A DNA stretch of 64,000 nucleotides from Aerococcaceae bacterium DSM 111021 (lineage in GTDB: Bacteria; Bacillota; Bacilli; Lactobacillales; Aerococcaceae), in the NCBI GenBank assembly GCA_020112395.1, contig JACCEK010000001.1:310001-374000 (forward strand). Reading direction: 5' to 3'. Position numbers and translations under genes: made by a program. Below, piece by piece: positions 1 to 9,286 of the stretch. Position 1 is the stretch's first letter; the number at the start of each line of letters is the position of its first letter. A model generated the notes under the pieces. It saw only the letters and a program-made list of their open reading frames with translations. It made no database searches and was not told where the DNA came from.

Positions 1-392
1 TCTGACTTTTCTATCGCTGTAAATATTTCATTCATCTCATCTTGATAGAAAAATTCAGGCAATTGTTGCTTCTTAACATTGTATTGTACTAACTCCATTG
101 GATTGCTGTCAATCCATTCCATTCTTAACGCATATTTAAAAAAAGCTCGCAAACTTGATAATTTTCTTGAGATCGTTGTTCTAGCCAAACCTCTTTCATT
201 TAAGAATGCTAAAAACAGTCGGAAATCCTGATACATTAATTTTGATATATCAGTATCCCCGGAGCTTTCTAAAAAATCACTAAATTCTATCAAATCTTTA
301 GAATATGCAAGGACAGTTTGTTTAGAGTAACGTCGTTCATTCTCTATATATATCATAAACTGATTAATATATTCTTCCACTCTATCCCTCAT
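1..392 (-). CDS. xerC: Tyrosine recombinase XerC, N-terminal part (runs off the window)
   Basis: The 130 codons present encode the core-binding (SAM-like) N-terminal domain of a Xer site-specific recombinase, which with its partner resolves chromosome dimers at dif. Recognisable stretches are an ENERRYSKQTVLAYSKDL segment near residue 18 and the ISRKLSSLRAFFKYALR helix, followed by a SNPMELV turn, all typical of XerC. The catalytic domain with its Arg/His/Tyr residues lies outside the window, so activity cannot be judged. ATG at 392 is chosen; an in-frame ATG at 407 is possible and neither has a good ribosome binding site. It lies downstream of topA, as in many Firmicutes, but a terminator and about 260 bases separate them. 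Confidence 0.88.
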   Translation of the reverse strand, partial: MRDRVEEYINQFMIYIENERRYSKQTVLAYSKDLIEFSDFLESSGDTDISKLMYQDFRLFLAFLNERGLARTTISRKLSSLRAFFKYALRMEWIDSNPMELVQYNVKKQQLPEFFYQDEMNEIFTAIEKS

Positions 393-569
393 TTCAATTA
401 TAATCATAAATTCATGTAACCGCTATAGATACTAAACCTGATTGGGGATTAATTAAAATATTTTCATCATTCTACAGTACCTTTTTATATTCTATCAATT
501 AAAATGCTTTTTGTAATCATTCCAAGGTCTGATTAGTTATAAAAATATATTTTTTAAACGTTATATTAT

Positions 570-604
570 AGTGATACTCATGTTTACTATAGTAGTGTAT
601 CACT
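570..604. promoter_or_regulatory. Dyad (8+8 bp) upstream of xerC
   Basis: An 8-base arm AGTGATAC is repeated in inverted orientation as GTATCACT with a 19-base centre. It sits in the 258-base space between the topA terminator and the xerC start. On the minus strand a TATAAT hexamer overlaps its low-coordinate arm, so it could be an operator for xerC. No family match is claimed, and chance in AT-rich DNA is possible. The rest of the gap (408-650) shows nothing else clear. Confidence 0.3.
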
Positions 605-650
605 ACTTCGTAAACTAATTATGAAATTCGACTGAAATTATTTATAAATT

Positions 651-720
651 CAAAAAACGATAACTATTCAATAAAAATCACATACAAACAGTATGATTCT
701 TATGACTAATTATCGTTTAT
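651..720 (-). terminator. Terminator of topA
   Basis: A long imperfect inverted repeat has outer arms around AAACGATAA and TTATCGTTT. On the minus strand it is followed by a run of six T. It begins directly after the topA stop codon and separates topA from xerC. Confidence 0.75.
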
Positions 721-723
721 TTA

Positions 724-2784
724 TTAATTAACTAATTCTTCTTCATAATCACAGTTGCTACATTTAACTTGGCTACCTTTACGTGTAACTTTCTCAGTAA
801 GGAAGTGATCACATTTTGGACATGATCGTCCAATGGGTTTATCCCACGAAACAAATTCACATTCAGGATACAGTGTACAACCAAAGAATATACGGTTTTT
901 CTTCGATTTACGCTCTACGACTTCTCCCTTTTCACAAGTTGGACAAGTCACACCGATTTTCTTAACAATTGCTTTAGTATTCCGACAGTCTGGGAAAGCA
1001 CTACACGCGTAAAACTTACCATATCGTCCAATTTTGATAACCATCGGATGCCCACAAACATCACAATCGAAGCCAGCTGGTTCATCTTTGATTTCAATTT
1101 CTTCCATATTTACTTCTGCTTTTTTAATTTCTTTATCAAAGCCAAGATAGAATTCATCTAATAATTTTACCCAGTTTTGCTTACCTTCTTCGACCTCATC
1201 CAAGCCTCTTTCCATTCCGGCTGTAAAATCTGTGTCGACAATATCAGGAAAAAATTCAACCATGACGCTATTAACAATTTCTCCTAGCTCGGTTGGTTCG
1301 AATCTTTTAGCTACCATTTTTACATAGTATCTTTTTCTTAATGTTTCTAAAGTTGGTGCATAAGTAGACGGACGACCTACACCCTGTTCTTCTAGTATTT
1401 TAACTAAACTTGCTTCATTATAACGTGCAGGTGGTTGCGTGAAGTGTTGTTCAGGATTAATTTCTGCTAACTTAACATTATCATTTACCGAAAGATCAGG
1501 TAAATAATTATCTTTTTTTGTTTTAGATTCATATACTTTTAAGAAACCGTCAAATTTAATGCGTGATCCATTCGCACGGAAATTAACATCATTTTGAGAG
1601 ATGTCTGCTCTTATTGTATCGTATACTGCATCAGTCATCTGACTAGCTACAAAACGTGCCCAAATTAAAGAATAAAGTCTAAATTGGTCTCGTGATAGAT
1701 ATTCTTTTATATCATCTGGAGCCATAGTAACATCCGATGGACGAATTGCCTCATGCGCATCTTGCGTATTAGCAGAGTTCGTTACAGCTGCTCCTTCTCC
1801 AAGATACTTTTCACCAAATTTTTCTGTTATATAATTACCAGAACTCACTTTGGCAGTTTGTGATATACGAGTTGAGTCTGTACGCATATAAGTAATTAAA
1901 CCGATTGTATTTTTTCCAATTGCAATACCTTCATACAGTTGCTGAGCAATCATCATCGTTTTACCTGCACGGAAATTTATACGGTTAGATGCATCTTGTT
2001 GTAATGTACTTGTCGTATACGGTTTCGGTGGTTTTCTGCGACGTTCTTTTTCTTCGATATCATCAATTTTAAAGTCTTTATCTTGATCTATTTTTTCAAG
2101 TATGGCATTCACTTGAGCTTCATTCGTTAAATTAACTTTTTGCCCATTTTCTCCATAGAATTGTGCTTCAAAACTAGAACGGCCTTTTTTGAACTTTGTT
2201 GGAATTGACCAATATTCTTCAGGTTTAAATGCTCGAATCTCTATTTCACGATCGATTATTAATTTTAATGCTGTCGATTGAACCCGACCTGCACTAAGTC
2301 CACCTTTAATTTTCTTCCATAATAAAGGTGAAATTGAATAACCAACAATTCTATCTAAGATACGTCTCGCTTGTTGTGAGTCAACTAGGTCTTGATTGAT
2401 TACTCTTGGTGTTTTAAAAGCATCTTTAACAGCTTCTTTAGTAACCTCATTAAAAACAACACGATTCTTGTCGCCTTCTTCTAAGCCTAGAATGTAACTC
2501 AAGTGCCATGCAATAGCTTCACCTTCACGGTCCGGATCGGCTGCGAGATATACTTTCTCTGCTTTTTTTGCTAATTTCTTTAATTCTTTAACGGTATCAC
2601 CACGGCCACGGATTGTAATATACTGTGGATCAAAGTTGTTTTCAAAATCAATCCCCATTTTACTTTTTGGTAAGTCTCTTAAATGGCCTTTACTTGCTAC
2701 AACTTTATAATTTCGTCCTAAATATTTATCTATTGTTTTAGCTTTGGTTGGTGATTCGACGATGACTAAGTATTTATATGCCAT
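724..2784 (-). CDS. topA: DNA topoisomerase I (type IA)
   Basis: Relaxes negatively supercoiled DNA by transient single-strand cleavage. The 686-residue product has the Toprim domain at the N terminus ([10 protein letters not shown] at 9-18 and the metal-binding DPDREGEA at about 83) and the active-site tyrosine in TYMRTDS at about 299. Its C terminus holds three four-cysteine zinc ribbons (roughly residues 570-680), as in Bacillus TopA. An in-frame TTG lies six bases upstream, but ATG at 2784 is preferred because AAAGGAG lies ten bases before it. A good promoter sits at 2848-2876, so it can be transcribed apart from dprA. A dprA-topA-xerC order is common in Firmicutes; the trmFO gene often found between topA and xerC is absent here. 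Confidence 0.97.
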   Translation of the reverse strand: MAYKYLVIVESPTKAKTIDKYLGRNYKVVASKGHLRDLPKSKMGIDFENNFDPQYITIRGRGDTVKELKKLAKKAEKVYLAADPDREGEAIAWHLSYILGLEEGDKNRVVFNEVTKEAVKDAFKTPRVINQDLVDSQQARRILDRIVGYSISPLLWKKIKGGLSAGRVQSTALKLIIDREIEIRAFKPEEYWSIPTKFKKGRSSFEAQFYGENGQKVNLTNEAQVNAILEKIDQDKDFKIDDIEEKERRRKPPKPYTTSTLQQDASNRINFRAGKTMMIAQQLYEGIAIGKNTIGLITYMRTDSTRISQTAKVSSGNYITEKFGEKYLGEGAAVTNSANTQDAHEAIRPSDVTMAPDDIKEYLSRDQFRLYSLIWARFVASQMTDAVYDTIRADISQNDVNFRANGSRIKFDGFLKVYESKTKKDNYLPDLSVNDNVKLAEINPEQHFTQPPARYNEASLVKILEEQGVGRPSTYAPTLETLRKRYYVKMVAKRFEPTELGEIVNSVMVEFFPDIVDTDFTAGMERGLDEVEEGKQNWVKLLDEFYLGFDKEIKKAEVNMEEIEIKDEPAGFDCDVCGHPMVIKIGRYGKFYACSAFPDCRNTKAIVKKIGVTCPTCEKGEVVERKSKKNRIFFGCTLYPECEFVSWDKPIGRSCPKCDHFLTEKVTRKGSQVKCSNCDYEEELVN

Positions 2785-2847
2785 CCTCAATCAACTCCTT
2801 TAAATTATTTTTATTGTCTGATATTTTTAATTTATAAAATCGTAAAC

Positions 2848-2876
2848 ATATTAGTTCATTCTGTTATTGATGTCAA
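2848..2876 (-). promoter_or_regulatory. Sigma-A type promoter for topA
   Basis: Minus strand: TTGACA, a 17-base spacer, then TAATAT, about 65 bases before the topA start codon. The -35 matches consensus fully and the -10 matches four of six. Confidence 0.7.
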
Positions 2877-2979
2877 ACATTAAATTTTTGCATGAATACT
2901 GCTTAATATAATTATACGGGAGATATATTAGAGTTATTACATGCAAAATATTCCACTTTTAAACAGGTTAACGATTCAT

Positions 2980-3885
2980 TTAATACCCTTGCAACTGAAA
3001 TATTTCTCTAAGATCACTAATCAACATTTGGGTATCTAACACAGGCGTTGCTCCGAGGTGTATTAATTCATTACACCCTCTGGACTGATCATCTATAATG
3101 CGACCTGGGATTGAAAAAACTTCTCGATTATATTGTAATGCATAATTTGCTGTGATTAGGCTACCACTCTTTTGAGCGGCTTCTATAACAATTGTAGCTT
3201 TAGATAAACCAGCCACTAAACGATTTCTTAATATAAAATGATGACGCATAGGTTTTTCATTTGGAAGATATTCACTTAGAATTAGATGATCTTGTTCCAT
3301 TCTTTTCTGTATATGTTTATTTGCTCTAGGATAATAATAATCTAAACCACAGGGTATGATAGCTATACTCTTACCTTGCGGATGATTAATTGAACGTTCA
3401 TGGACTGAGGCATCAATACCAAGTGCCAAACCAGACACACTTACCCAGTTGTTATCCGATAAAGCATCAACTATATCAAAAGTCATATTCTTTCCATATG
3501 AAGTTGCTTTTCGTGTACCTATTACTGATACTTTTGGTTCACGAATAAGGCTTATATCTCCTCTATAAAAAACCAATATAGGTGGTTGAGCAGTATGATA
3601 CCAAAGCATTGGGTAATAATATTCACCAATCATCATTGAATACTTTGATAGACGAGTATAATAGGCTAAATCAGATACTGATATTTCACGAAAATCAATC
3701 CTTTTGTCTGAAATATATTTTCTAGCATGTTTAACTTGTAAGAGTATTATTTGACACTCCTTTGCGTCCACGGATTCTAATAATAATTTACGATCCATTA
3801 TAACTAATAAATAATCAGACAATACTTTATGCGATACATTTTTTGACTTGAGAAAAATTAATTGTTCTTTTATTTTTAATTTCAT
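2980..3885 (-). CDS. dprA: DNA processing protein DprA/Smf
   Basis: DprA loads RecA onto incoming single-stranded DNA during natural transformation. The 301-residue product carries the Rossmann-like core: GTRKATSYG near residue 120, the SGLALGIDASVH phosphate-binding loop, a CGLDYYYPRAN turn, FILRNRLVAGLS, and the SGSLITANYAL and SIPG segments with a final GCNELIHLGA. It lacks the C-terminal winged-helix domain seen in longer homologues. ATG is preceded by TGGAGGTG at good spacing. It stands between rnhB, from which a terminator separates it, and topA. An intact dprA suggests, but does not prove, competence in this lineage. Confidence 0.95.
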   Translation of the reverse strand: MKLKIKEQLIFLKSKNVSHKVLSDYLLVIMDRKLLLESVDAKECQIILLQVKHARKYISDKRIDFREISVSDLAYYTRLSKYSMMIGEYYYPMLWYHTAQPPILVFYRGDISLIREPKVSVIGTRKATSYGKNMTFDIVDALSDNNWVSVSGLALGIDASVHERSINHPQGKSIAIIPCGLDYYYPRANKHIQKRMEQDHLILSEYLPNEKPMRHHFILRNRLVAGLSKATIVIEAAQKSGSLITANYALQYNREVFSIPGRIIDDQSRGCNELIHLGATPVLDTQMLISDLREIFQLQGY

Positions 3886-3929
3886 GTTACACCTCCATAT
3901 ATATATACAAAAAAAAGGTGCAATTCCAT

Positions 3930-3962
3930 TAAAAAAAAACGAAATATTTTTAATTATTTCGT
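3930..3962 (-). terminator. Terminator of the yozE-to-rnhB gene run
   Basis: Minus strand: ACGAAATA and TATTTCGT arms with an eight-base loop, then nine T. The hairpin begins within the last two codons of rnhB. Confidence 0.75.
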
Positions 3963-4754
3963 CTTTCTACTATTATATGCAAATGATATATTATTAACTG
4001 GGGAAAAAGAATGACGATGAATCGGTGTATATCCATAATTATGCAATGCTTCTAAATGATTTTTTGTTCCATAACCCATATTTTTATCAAACTGAAACTC
4101 AGGATATAAATCATGATACTTAACCATTAATTCATCTCGATGAACTTTCGCAATAATACTTGCAGCTGCAATAGATATTGATCGTTCATCGCCTTTTATT
4201 ATTTCAGTTTGTGGGATAGTTGTGTTTAAAGTCAGTGCATCTATTAATAAATGATTTGGCTTAATCGGTAATTCATTTACACTTTTTAACATAGCTTGTT
4301 TGGTTGCTTCAAGTATATTAACCTTATCAATGCCATTGTTATCTATTTCAACGACAGAGTATGCTAAAGCAACTTCTTTTATTAAGTCTGCATACTGAAC
4401 TCGCTTTGCGTGTGACAAAGTTTTTGAATCGTTAATTCCAACTAATCTATCCATGTCCTGCGGTAAAATTACACTAGCTGCAACAACGGGTCCAGCTAAT
4501 GGCCCTCTACCTACCTCATCAATTCCAGCGATATAAGTCACATTTGGATTAGAATATAAATTAACTTCATATTGTAATCTATTTTGATGGTCAAGTAACT
4601 CTTTTTCTAACTTTTGTTTTTTTAGTTCGAATTGCTTTAATAATTTTTGAACACCTTTTCGTTCATCTGTTTTTAACAAAGTTAATTGATTTTGATCCAT
4701 TCCATCTTCATTAAAAAGCAATTCTTTAATTTCGTTAATTGTCATCTTGCTCAT
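3954..4754 (-). CDS. rnhB: Ribonuclease HII
   Basis: Removes RNA from RNA-DNA hybrids, including single ribonucleotides embedded in DNA. The RNase HII motif GIDEVGRGPLAGPVVAA begins near residue 77, with the catalytic Asp79 and Glu80. Further acidic residues are seen in LLIDAL and in the region after KGDERSISIAAASIIAKVHRD. The roughly 70-residue lead before the catalytic domain is usual for the Bacillus type. The ATG lies inside the end of rbgA (20-base overlap) and is preceded by GGTGGAG, which indicates translational coupling. The rbgA-rnhB pairing is conserved in Firmicutes. Confidence 0.95.
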   Translation of the reverse strand: MSKMTINEIKELLFNEDGMDQNQLTLLKTDERKGVQKLLKQFELKKQKLEKELLDHQNRLQYEVNLYSNPNVTYIAGIDEVGRGPLAGPVVAASVILPQDMDRLVGINDSKTLSHAKRVQYADLIKEVALAYSVVEIDNNGIDKVNILEATKQAMLKSVNELPIKPNHLLIDALTLNTTIPQTEIIKGDERSISIAAASIIAKVHRDELMVKYHDLYPEFQFDKNMGYGTKNHLEALHNYGYTPIHRHSFSPVNNISFAYNSRKTK

Positions 4755-5610
4755 CTAAAACATGCTCCACCTTATCTAATGTAATTGACCCTAAATTATT
4801 CTTGCGATAATCAAAGATAATCCGCTGGCTTGCCGCTTCATAATCATCCTTCAGACCCACTCTTTCTGTAATCAACATAAGTAAGTCGACTGGTGTATTA
4901 TTTAACACTTCATCTTTCGTTACTCTATATTTACTAACTAGCAGATCCGAATGATTTTCTTGATAATATGCAAGTAAATATAATGATAAATCATCCATGT
5001 ATAATAAAGTATCTTTAATTGCACCAGTAATCCCTAACTTTATCCCTACATTTGGATCTTCAAACTTAGGCCATAAAATTCCTGGTGTATCTAACAATTC
5101 AAAGTCCTTATTAATCTTTAACCAACGTTGTGCTTTAGTTACTCCTGGTTTATTACCGGTTATTGCTTGGTTTTTCCCAACAAAACGGTTGATAAGTGTA
5201 GATTTCCCTACATTCGGTATTCCAAGTATCATTAATCGAATAGCTCTAGGTTTTACACCACGATTTTTTTGTTTTTCGAAATAGTCTTTCATAATATCTT
5301 GGATTCGCTGTTGTAGCTTACGTAAACCTTTGTTATGTTGCGCATCAATTGCTACCGCGGGTATATTTTGTGACTCATAATAATCTAACCAATGGTTCGT
5401 TACTTCGTTATCTGCTAGATCACTCTTATTTAATGCTATTATTCTTGGTTTATTTCCAACAATTTCATTTATCATTGGATTTCGACTTGATTCCGGAATT
5501 CTAGCATCAACTAACTCAATAACTACATCAACGAGATGCATCTTTTCCGTAGCTTCACGTCTTGCTTTTGCCATATGTCCTGGGAACCACTGTATAATGT
5601 TTGAAGACAT
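4735..5610 (-). CDS. rbgA: Ribosome biogenesis GTPase RbgA (YlqF)
   Basis: A GTPase needed for late assembly of the 50S subunit. The motifs occur in circularly permuted order, the mark of this family: G4 NKSD at 61-64 comes before G1 GIPNVGKST at 130-138 and G3 DTPG at 174-177. The N terminus has the IQWFPGHMAKA signature, and the C-terminal RNA-binding extension follows. Length (291 residues) fits Bacillus YlqF. It is 13 bases from lepB upstream and overlaps rnhB downstream. Confidence 0.96.
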   Translation of the reverse strand: MSSNIIQWFPGHMAKARREATEKMHLVDVVIELVDARIPESSRNPMINEIVGNKPRIIALNKSDLADNEVTNHWLDYYESQNIPAVAIDAQHNKGLRKLQQRIQDIMKDYFEKQKNRGVKPRAIRLMILGIPNVGKSTLINRFVGKNQAITGNKPGVTKAQRWLKINKDFELLDTPGILWPKFEDPNVGIKLGITGAIKDTLLYMDDLSLYLLAYYQENHSDLLVSKYRVTKDEVLNNTPVDLLMLITERVGLKDDYEAASQRIIFDYRKNNLGSITLDKVEHVLDEQDDN

Positions 5611-5623
5611 AAAATATCCACCT

Positions 5624-6217
5624 CTATTCTATTATATTTACAATTCCGTTTTCTAACATATTGTATTCATTTATTTTACCAAACCGATTAAAAGGATAAT
5701 ACACAAAATTTGTCTCTCCTTGAATATTCTCGGCTTGGATAAGACCGAACTGACGGCTATCACCTGAGTATGGGCGGTTGTCCCCCATAACAAAATAATG
5801 GTCTTCAGGTACTTCAGTAAGCCCTAAAGTATCCCATAGGCTAAAATCTTCAGTAAATCTTCCTTCTGTGTCTGATTTAAGCGGCTCTAAATATGGTTCT
5901 TCAACAGCTTGATTATTTAAATATAACGTATCATTTGAAAAATATAACTCATCCCCAGGTTGTCCGATTACTCGTTTAACATAAGAATCACCTGACCCTC
6001 TTGGATCCGGAAATATAACGACATCGAATCGATTTATTTCTATGTTTCTTAACATCACCATTTGGTCTTGATGATGTAATTGTGGTTCCATAGAGCTACC
6101 TTCTACTTGAAACGGCTGTAAAACATAATGGCGCAGTGCTAAAAAGATTAGCACTGCAACCATTATTGCAAATATTATACTCACTATTTCATTAATCAGT
6201 TGTTTGAGAATATTCAC
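5624..6217 (-). CDS. lepB: Signal peptidase I
   Basis: Membrane protease that removes signal peptides from secreted proteins. One N-terminal membrane segment (about residues 11-29) is followed by the catalytic serine in GSSMEP (Ser42) and the general-base lysine in YVKRVIGQPGD (Lys81). The family box MGDNRPYSGDSR lies near residue 144. The length of 197 residues is typical of the Gram-positive single-span type. The start is GTG, whose last bases form the ctpA stop (GTGA, 4-base overlap), so the two are translationally coupled. Its location beside the secreted protease gene ctpA is consistent with a role in export. Confidence 0.95.
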   Translation of the reverse strand: MNILKQLINEIVSIIFAIMVAVLIFLALRHYVLQPFQVEGSSMEPQLHHQDQMVMLRNIEINRFDVVIFPDPRGSGDSYVKRVIGQPGDELYFSNDTLYLNNQAVEEPYLEPLKSDTEGRFTEDFSLWDTLGLTEVPEDHYFVMGDNRPYSGDSRQFGLIQAENIQGETNFVYYPFNRFGKINEYNMLENGIVNIIE

Positions 6218-7671
6218 GCTGCATCATCCTCTGATAAATACTCTTCTAAGACATCAACAGCTGCATCATATTGTGAATCATTTTCTTGAATGTACTCACG
6301 TGCCATTGTATTCAATGTGGTCGCTGTTTCGCCGGTCACTTCTCCAGTAACTTCTAATTCATTATCTTCTTGAAATTTTTCAACAGCTACTTGAACCGTA
6401 TCGTCAAAGTATGTTCCAACATTTAGTTCATAACCAAATGCGTCTAGCATATTAGTTAATGATTCTACTTGATCTGATCCATCACCTAAAGCAAGTACTT
6501 CTTCAGAGTTTAGTATGATTGCTGTTTCAATTGGATGTCCTTCTACTTGAACAGTTGGTTCGATACCTATGTCATGAATCCATTCCCCACTAGGTGTCAA
6601 CCAACGAGCGAAAGTAAGTTTCAATTCACCGAAATCAGTCGCATTTAAAATTGTTTGCACTGAACCTTTACCAAAACTTTTTGCACCAATGATAGGTGCA
6701 TCGGTATTTTCTTTAATGGCTGCAGTTAATATTTCACTCGCACTCGCACTTCCTTCATTGATTAAAAGAACATATGGTTCAGTGATTTGGAAGTCACCGT
6801 ACTCTGAATCATTAGCAACATAAGTAGTTACTGAGGAGCCACTTTCTTCCATTTGCATAATGATATCGTCATCTTCTAAAAACATATTACTAATAGCAAG
6901 TCCTTGATCCAATAAACCGCCCGGGTTATATCTTAAATCGAATACAAATGATGTAGCACCTTCTTCTCGTAAGCCCTCAACTGCAGTTACCAATTCGTCA
7001 TAGGTGGTTCCATTGAATTGTGTAATCTGAACATTTCCAATTTTAGAATTGTCTTCATCTAATTCACCAGTTACGGTAGTGATTGGTATCTCTGCTCGTT
7101 CTAGTTCTACATTAAAAGTTGATGAACCACGTTGAATGACAAGGTTAACCGTTGTACCTTCTTGACCACGTATCAATTCAACTACTTCGTTTGTATTCAT
7201 TCCTGTTAGTTTAGTTCCATCTGCTTCTAAAATTATGTCATTTGGTTGTATACCAGCTTCACTAGCCGGTGTACCATCAATAGGTGTTACGATGACAATC
7301 TGTCCATCACTAGCCATAATTTGGATTCCAACACCTTGAAATGACCCTTCAACGGTTTCATTCATATCAGCCGATTCTTGAGCATTCAAGTATTCAGAAT
7401 AAGGATCTCCAGTTGAATCAACCATTCCTTTAAGGGCACCTTCTAGTAGTTGGTCTTTACTAATATCTTCAATATAAAATTGTTGGATAGCATAATATAC
7501 ATCAGCAATATTTTGTATGTCTTCATCGCTTAGTTCTTCGACATTAGATTCTTCGTTTCCAAATAACCACTCAAATCCATGAGCTCGATTCAAAGAGGTT
7601 GAACTTAATAGTACAAAGGCGAAAATAACTACAATAGAAGTAATAGACCAATATTTATTTCTTTTTTTCAT
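6214..7671 (-). CDS. ctpA: C-terminal processing peptidase, S41 family
   Basis: A serine protease anchored on the outer face of the membrane. It has an N-terminal hydrophobic anchor (residues 9-23), a PDZ domain (about 105-190) and the S41 catalytic domain with Ser310 in GSASASEI and Lys335 in SFGKGSVQ. A peptidoglycan-binding domain follows at roughly 395-465, the usual arrangement of Bacillus CtpA/CtpB. The 485-residue product looks intact. The ATG follows TGAGGTG. It lies between deoD and lepB. The substrate cannot be told from the sequence. Confidence 0.94.
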   Translation of the reverse strand: MKKRNKYWSITSIVVIFAFVLLSSTSLNRAHGFEWLFGNEESNVEELSDEDIQNIADVYYAIQQFYIEDISKDQLLEGALKGMVDSTGDPYSEYLNAQESADMNETVEGSFQGVGIQIMASDGQIVIVTPIDGTPASEAGIQPNDIILEADGTKLTGMNTNEVVELIRGQEGTTVNLVIQRGSSTFNVELERAEIPITTVTGELDEDNSKIGNVQITQFNGTTYDELVTAVEGLREEGATSFVFDLRYNPGGLLDQGLAISNMFLEDDDIIMQMEESGSSVTTYVANDSEYGDFQITEPYVLLINEGSASASEILTAAIKENTDAPIIGAKSFGKGSVQTILNATDFGELKLTFARWLTPSGEWIHDIGIEPTVQVEGHPIETAIILNSEEVLALGDGSDQVESLTNMLDAFGYELNVGTYFDDTVQVAVEKFQEDNELEVTGEVTGETATTLNTMAREYIQENDSQYDAAVDVLEEYLSEDDAA

Positions 7672-7690
7672 ATTCTCACCTCAGTATTTT

Positions 7691-8410
7691 CTATTTATCT
7701 AATTTTACTGCTGTTTTTAAAGCGATTTCCATCATTTGTGTGAATGTGTTTTGACGTTCTTCTGCAGTCGTTTCTTCACCAGTAATTAAATGATCACTTA
7801 TTGTACACATAGCTAGCGCTTTACGGTTATGCTTTGCTGCAACGGCGTATAGACCTGCTGCTTCCATTTCAACGGCCAGTACACCATAATCTGCTAATTT
7901 AGTTTTATTCATCTCTTCATTATAGAATCGATCACTTGATAATATATTACCTACATGAATATTCTCTTTGCTCAATGATTCTGTTGCCAGATGGTATGCA
8001 ATATCCAACACTTCAAAATCAGCAATTGCTGAATAATGTACTTGACCTTCAAATATATTTTGTAAAATACTTGAGTCAGTTGTTGCTCCTTGTCCGAAAA
8101 CAATATCACGTACTTTAACTTCGTCCTTCATTCCACCTGCAGAACCAATACGGATGATTGTCTCTACTTCATATTCAGTATATAATTCCTCTGCATATAA
8201 CATAGCGGATGGAATACCCATTCCTGATCCTTGAACAGAAATTTTCACTCCATTATATTCACCAGTATATCCGAACATGTTTCGAACAGTATTGTATTGT
8301 GTCACATTCTCCAAGAATGTTTCAGCAATAAACTTTGCTCTTAATGGATCTCCTGGGAAAAGAACTGTTTTTGCAACATCACCTTTGTTTGCTCCAATAT
8401 GTACACTCAT
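7691..8410 (-). CDS. deoD: Purine-nucleoside phosphorylase, DeoD type
   Basis: Splits purine nucleosides with phosphate to give the free base and ribose-1-phosphate, for purine salvage. Hallmarks are HIGANKGDVAKTVLFPGDP at the N terminus, IIRIGSAGGM in the middle, VEMEAAGLYAVAA, and TISDH near the end, as in the hexameric enzymes. The length of 239 residues is normal. AAGGAGG precedes the ATG at good spacing. It follows yozE by 14 bases and precedes ctpA by 19, so it is probably cotranscribed with both. Confidence 0.96.
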   Translation of the reverse strand: MSVHIGANKGDVAKTVLFPGDPLRAKFIAETFLENVTQYNTVRNMFGYTGEYNGVKISVQGSGMGIPSAMLYAEELYTEYEVETIIRIGSAGGMKDEVKVRDIVFGQGATTDSSILQNIFEGQVHYSAIADFEVLDIAYHLATESLSKENIHVGNILSSDRFYNEEMNKTKLADYGVLAVEMEAAGLYAVAAKHNRKALAMCTISDHLITGEETTAEERQNTFTQMMEIALKTAVKLDK

Positions 8411-8424
8411 TTTTATATTCCTCC

Positions 8425-8646
8425 TTAAAAATTATCAAATTGATATGATTGCCAAGTATCATCAAAAACTACTAATAGTTTACTATACTCGGGCGATGAT
8501 TCTAAATATGTGGATATTTCATCAAAGTTTTCGCTTTTCTTTGGAAAACTCTGATCAGAATGGATCCGATTTGCAAGACGACTAATTGGGTCATTCGCAT
8601 CGTGATTCACATGTCTAAAAATATATTCGTAAAACGAAGGTCGCAT
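8425..8646 (-). CDS. YozE family (UPF0346) protein
   Basis: A 73-residue protein of the YozE SAM-like fold family. Family features visible are SFYEYIFRH at the N terminus, DPISRLANRIHSDQSFPK in the centre and an ISTYLESSPEYS segment followed by FDDTWQSY. The function of the family is not known. It is the first gene of the run that continues through deoD to rnhB. A TTTTGA/TTATAA-like promoter lies at about 8690-8718, and the ribosome binding site (AGTAGGT) is modest. Confidence 0.88.
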   Translation of the reverse strand: MRPSFYEYIFRHVNHDANDPISRLANRIHSDQSFPKKSENFDEISTYLESSPEYSKLLVVFDDTWQSYQFDNF

Positions 8647-8910
8647 TTAATTACCTACTTTCAATTTTTCCTTAATTAATCATGATTTTATTATAACATC
8701 GTATCTGAATAATCAAAACAAAACTTATTACATTTCATATAATTATACTCAGCTCATCGGCTTAGTAAACAAACTAACATTAAAATTTTAAAGTAAAAGA
8801 GCTACAAAAAATATATATTTTAAATATAGTTATATCACAATGTTCAAATGTAACAATCAGCTAGTGTAACGGCAATTTTATCCGGTTAATATTTGCTCAA
8901 TATTATCCGA
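8647..8910. other. Divergent intergenic region with no gene seen
   Basis: AT-rich spacer between yozE (minus) and the 57-residue gene (plus). It holds a likely minus-strand -10 (TATAAT at 8690-8695) and a -35-like TTTTGA (8713-8718) for yozE. Nothing else was recognised in it. Confidence 0.5.
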
Positions 8911-8938
8911 TTGACATTATTATATCCATATCTATAAT
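8911..8938 (+). promoter_or_regulatory. Strong promoter of the 57-residue gene
   Basis: TTGACA and TATAAT, both exact consensus, are separated by 16 bases. The distance to the downstream AAAGGAG and ATG is 22 and 37 bases, giving a very short leader. Confidence 0.8.
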
Positions 8939-8975
8939 AATCTATATGTCATATTATTACAAAGGAGTAAACAAG

Positions 8976-9149
8976 ATGGGTAAATCAATCGTGCATGTTA
9001 AATTTTCGGGAAGCATATCATATGAATATGATGATTCTGGAGATTTACTAGATTATGAATTATTTGATAAAGCAATGGAAAATTTTGCCGATGATCCTGA
9101 ATTATGTGGTCAATTAGCTGAGTACGACTGTGAAATAGAACGGAAATAG
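8976..9149 (+). CDS. Small acidic protein of unknown function (57 aa)
   Basis: I do not recognise this gene. The ATG at 8976 is fixed by AAAGGAG at 8961-8967; an in-frame ATG at 8946 lies upstream of that site. The product is acidic, with a DDSGDLLDYELFDKAMENF stretch, one cysteine pair (residues 41 and 50) and no signal peptide or membrane segment. It has its own consensus promoter and its own terminator, so it is a monocistronic, probably well-expressed small gene. It could be a regulatory or stress protein; nothing in the sequence decides this. Confidence 0.75.
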   Translation: MGKSIVHVKFSGSISYEYDDSGDLLDYELFDKAMENFADDPELCGQLAEYDCEIERK

Positions 9150-9178
9150 TTATTTTGAGATAACTATTCTTATTTTTT
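9145..9178 (+). terminator. Terminator of the 57-residue gene
   Basis: AATAGTTAT and ATAACTATT arms around a six-base loop, overlapping the stop codon, followed by a T-rich tract ending in six T. Confidence 0.8.
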
Positions 9179-9286
9179 GAAATATTTATGCGGATTTCCA
9201 CTCATAAAGTACAAGTTTTATGTACAATACCTTTCTATTTGTTATAATCAAATTAGATATAAAAAAGGAACTGGAAAGGTGATTAT

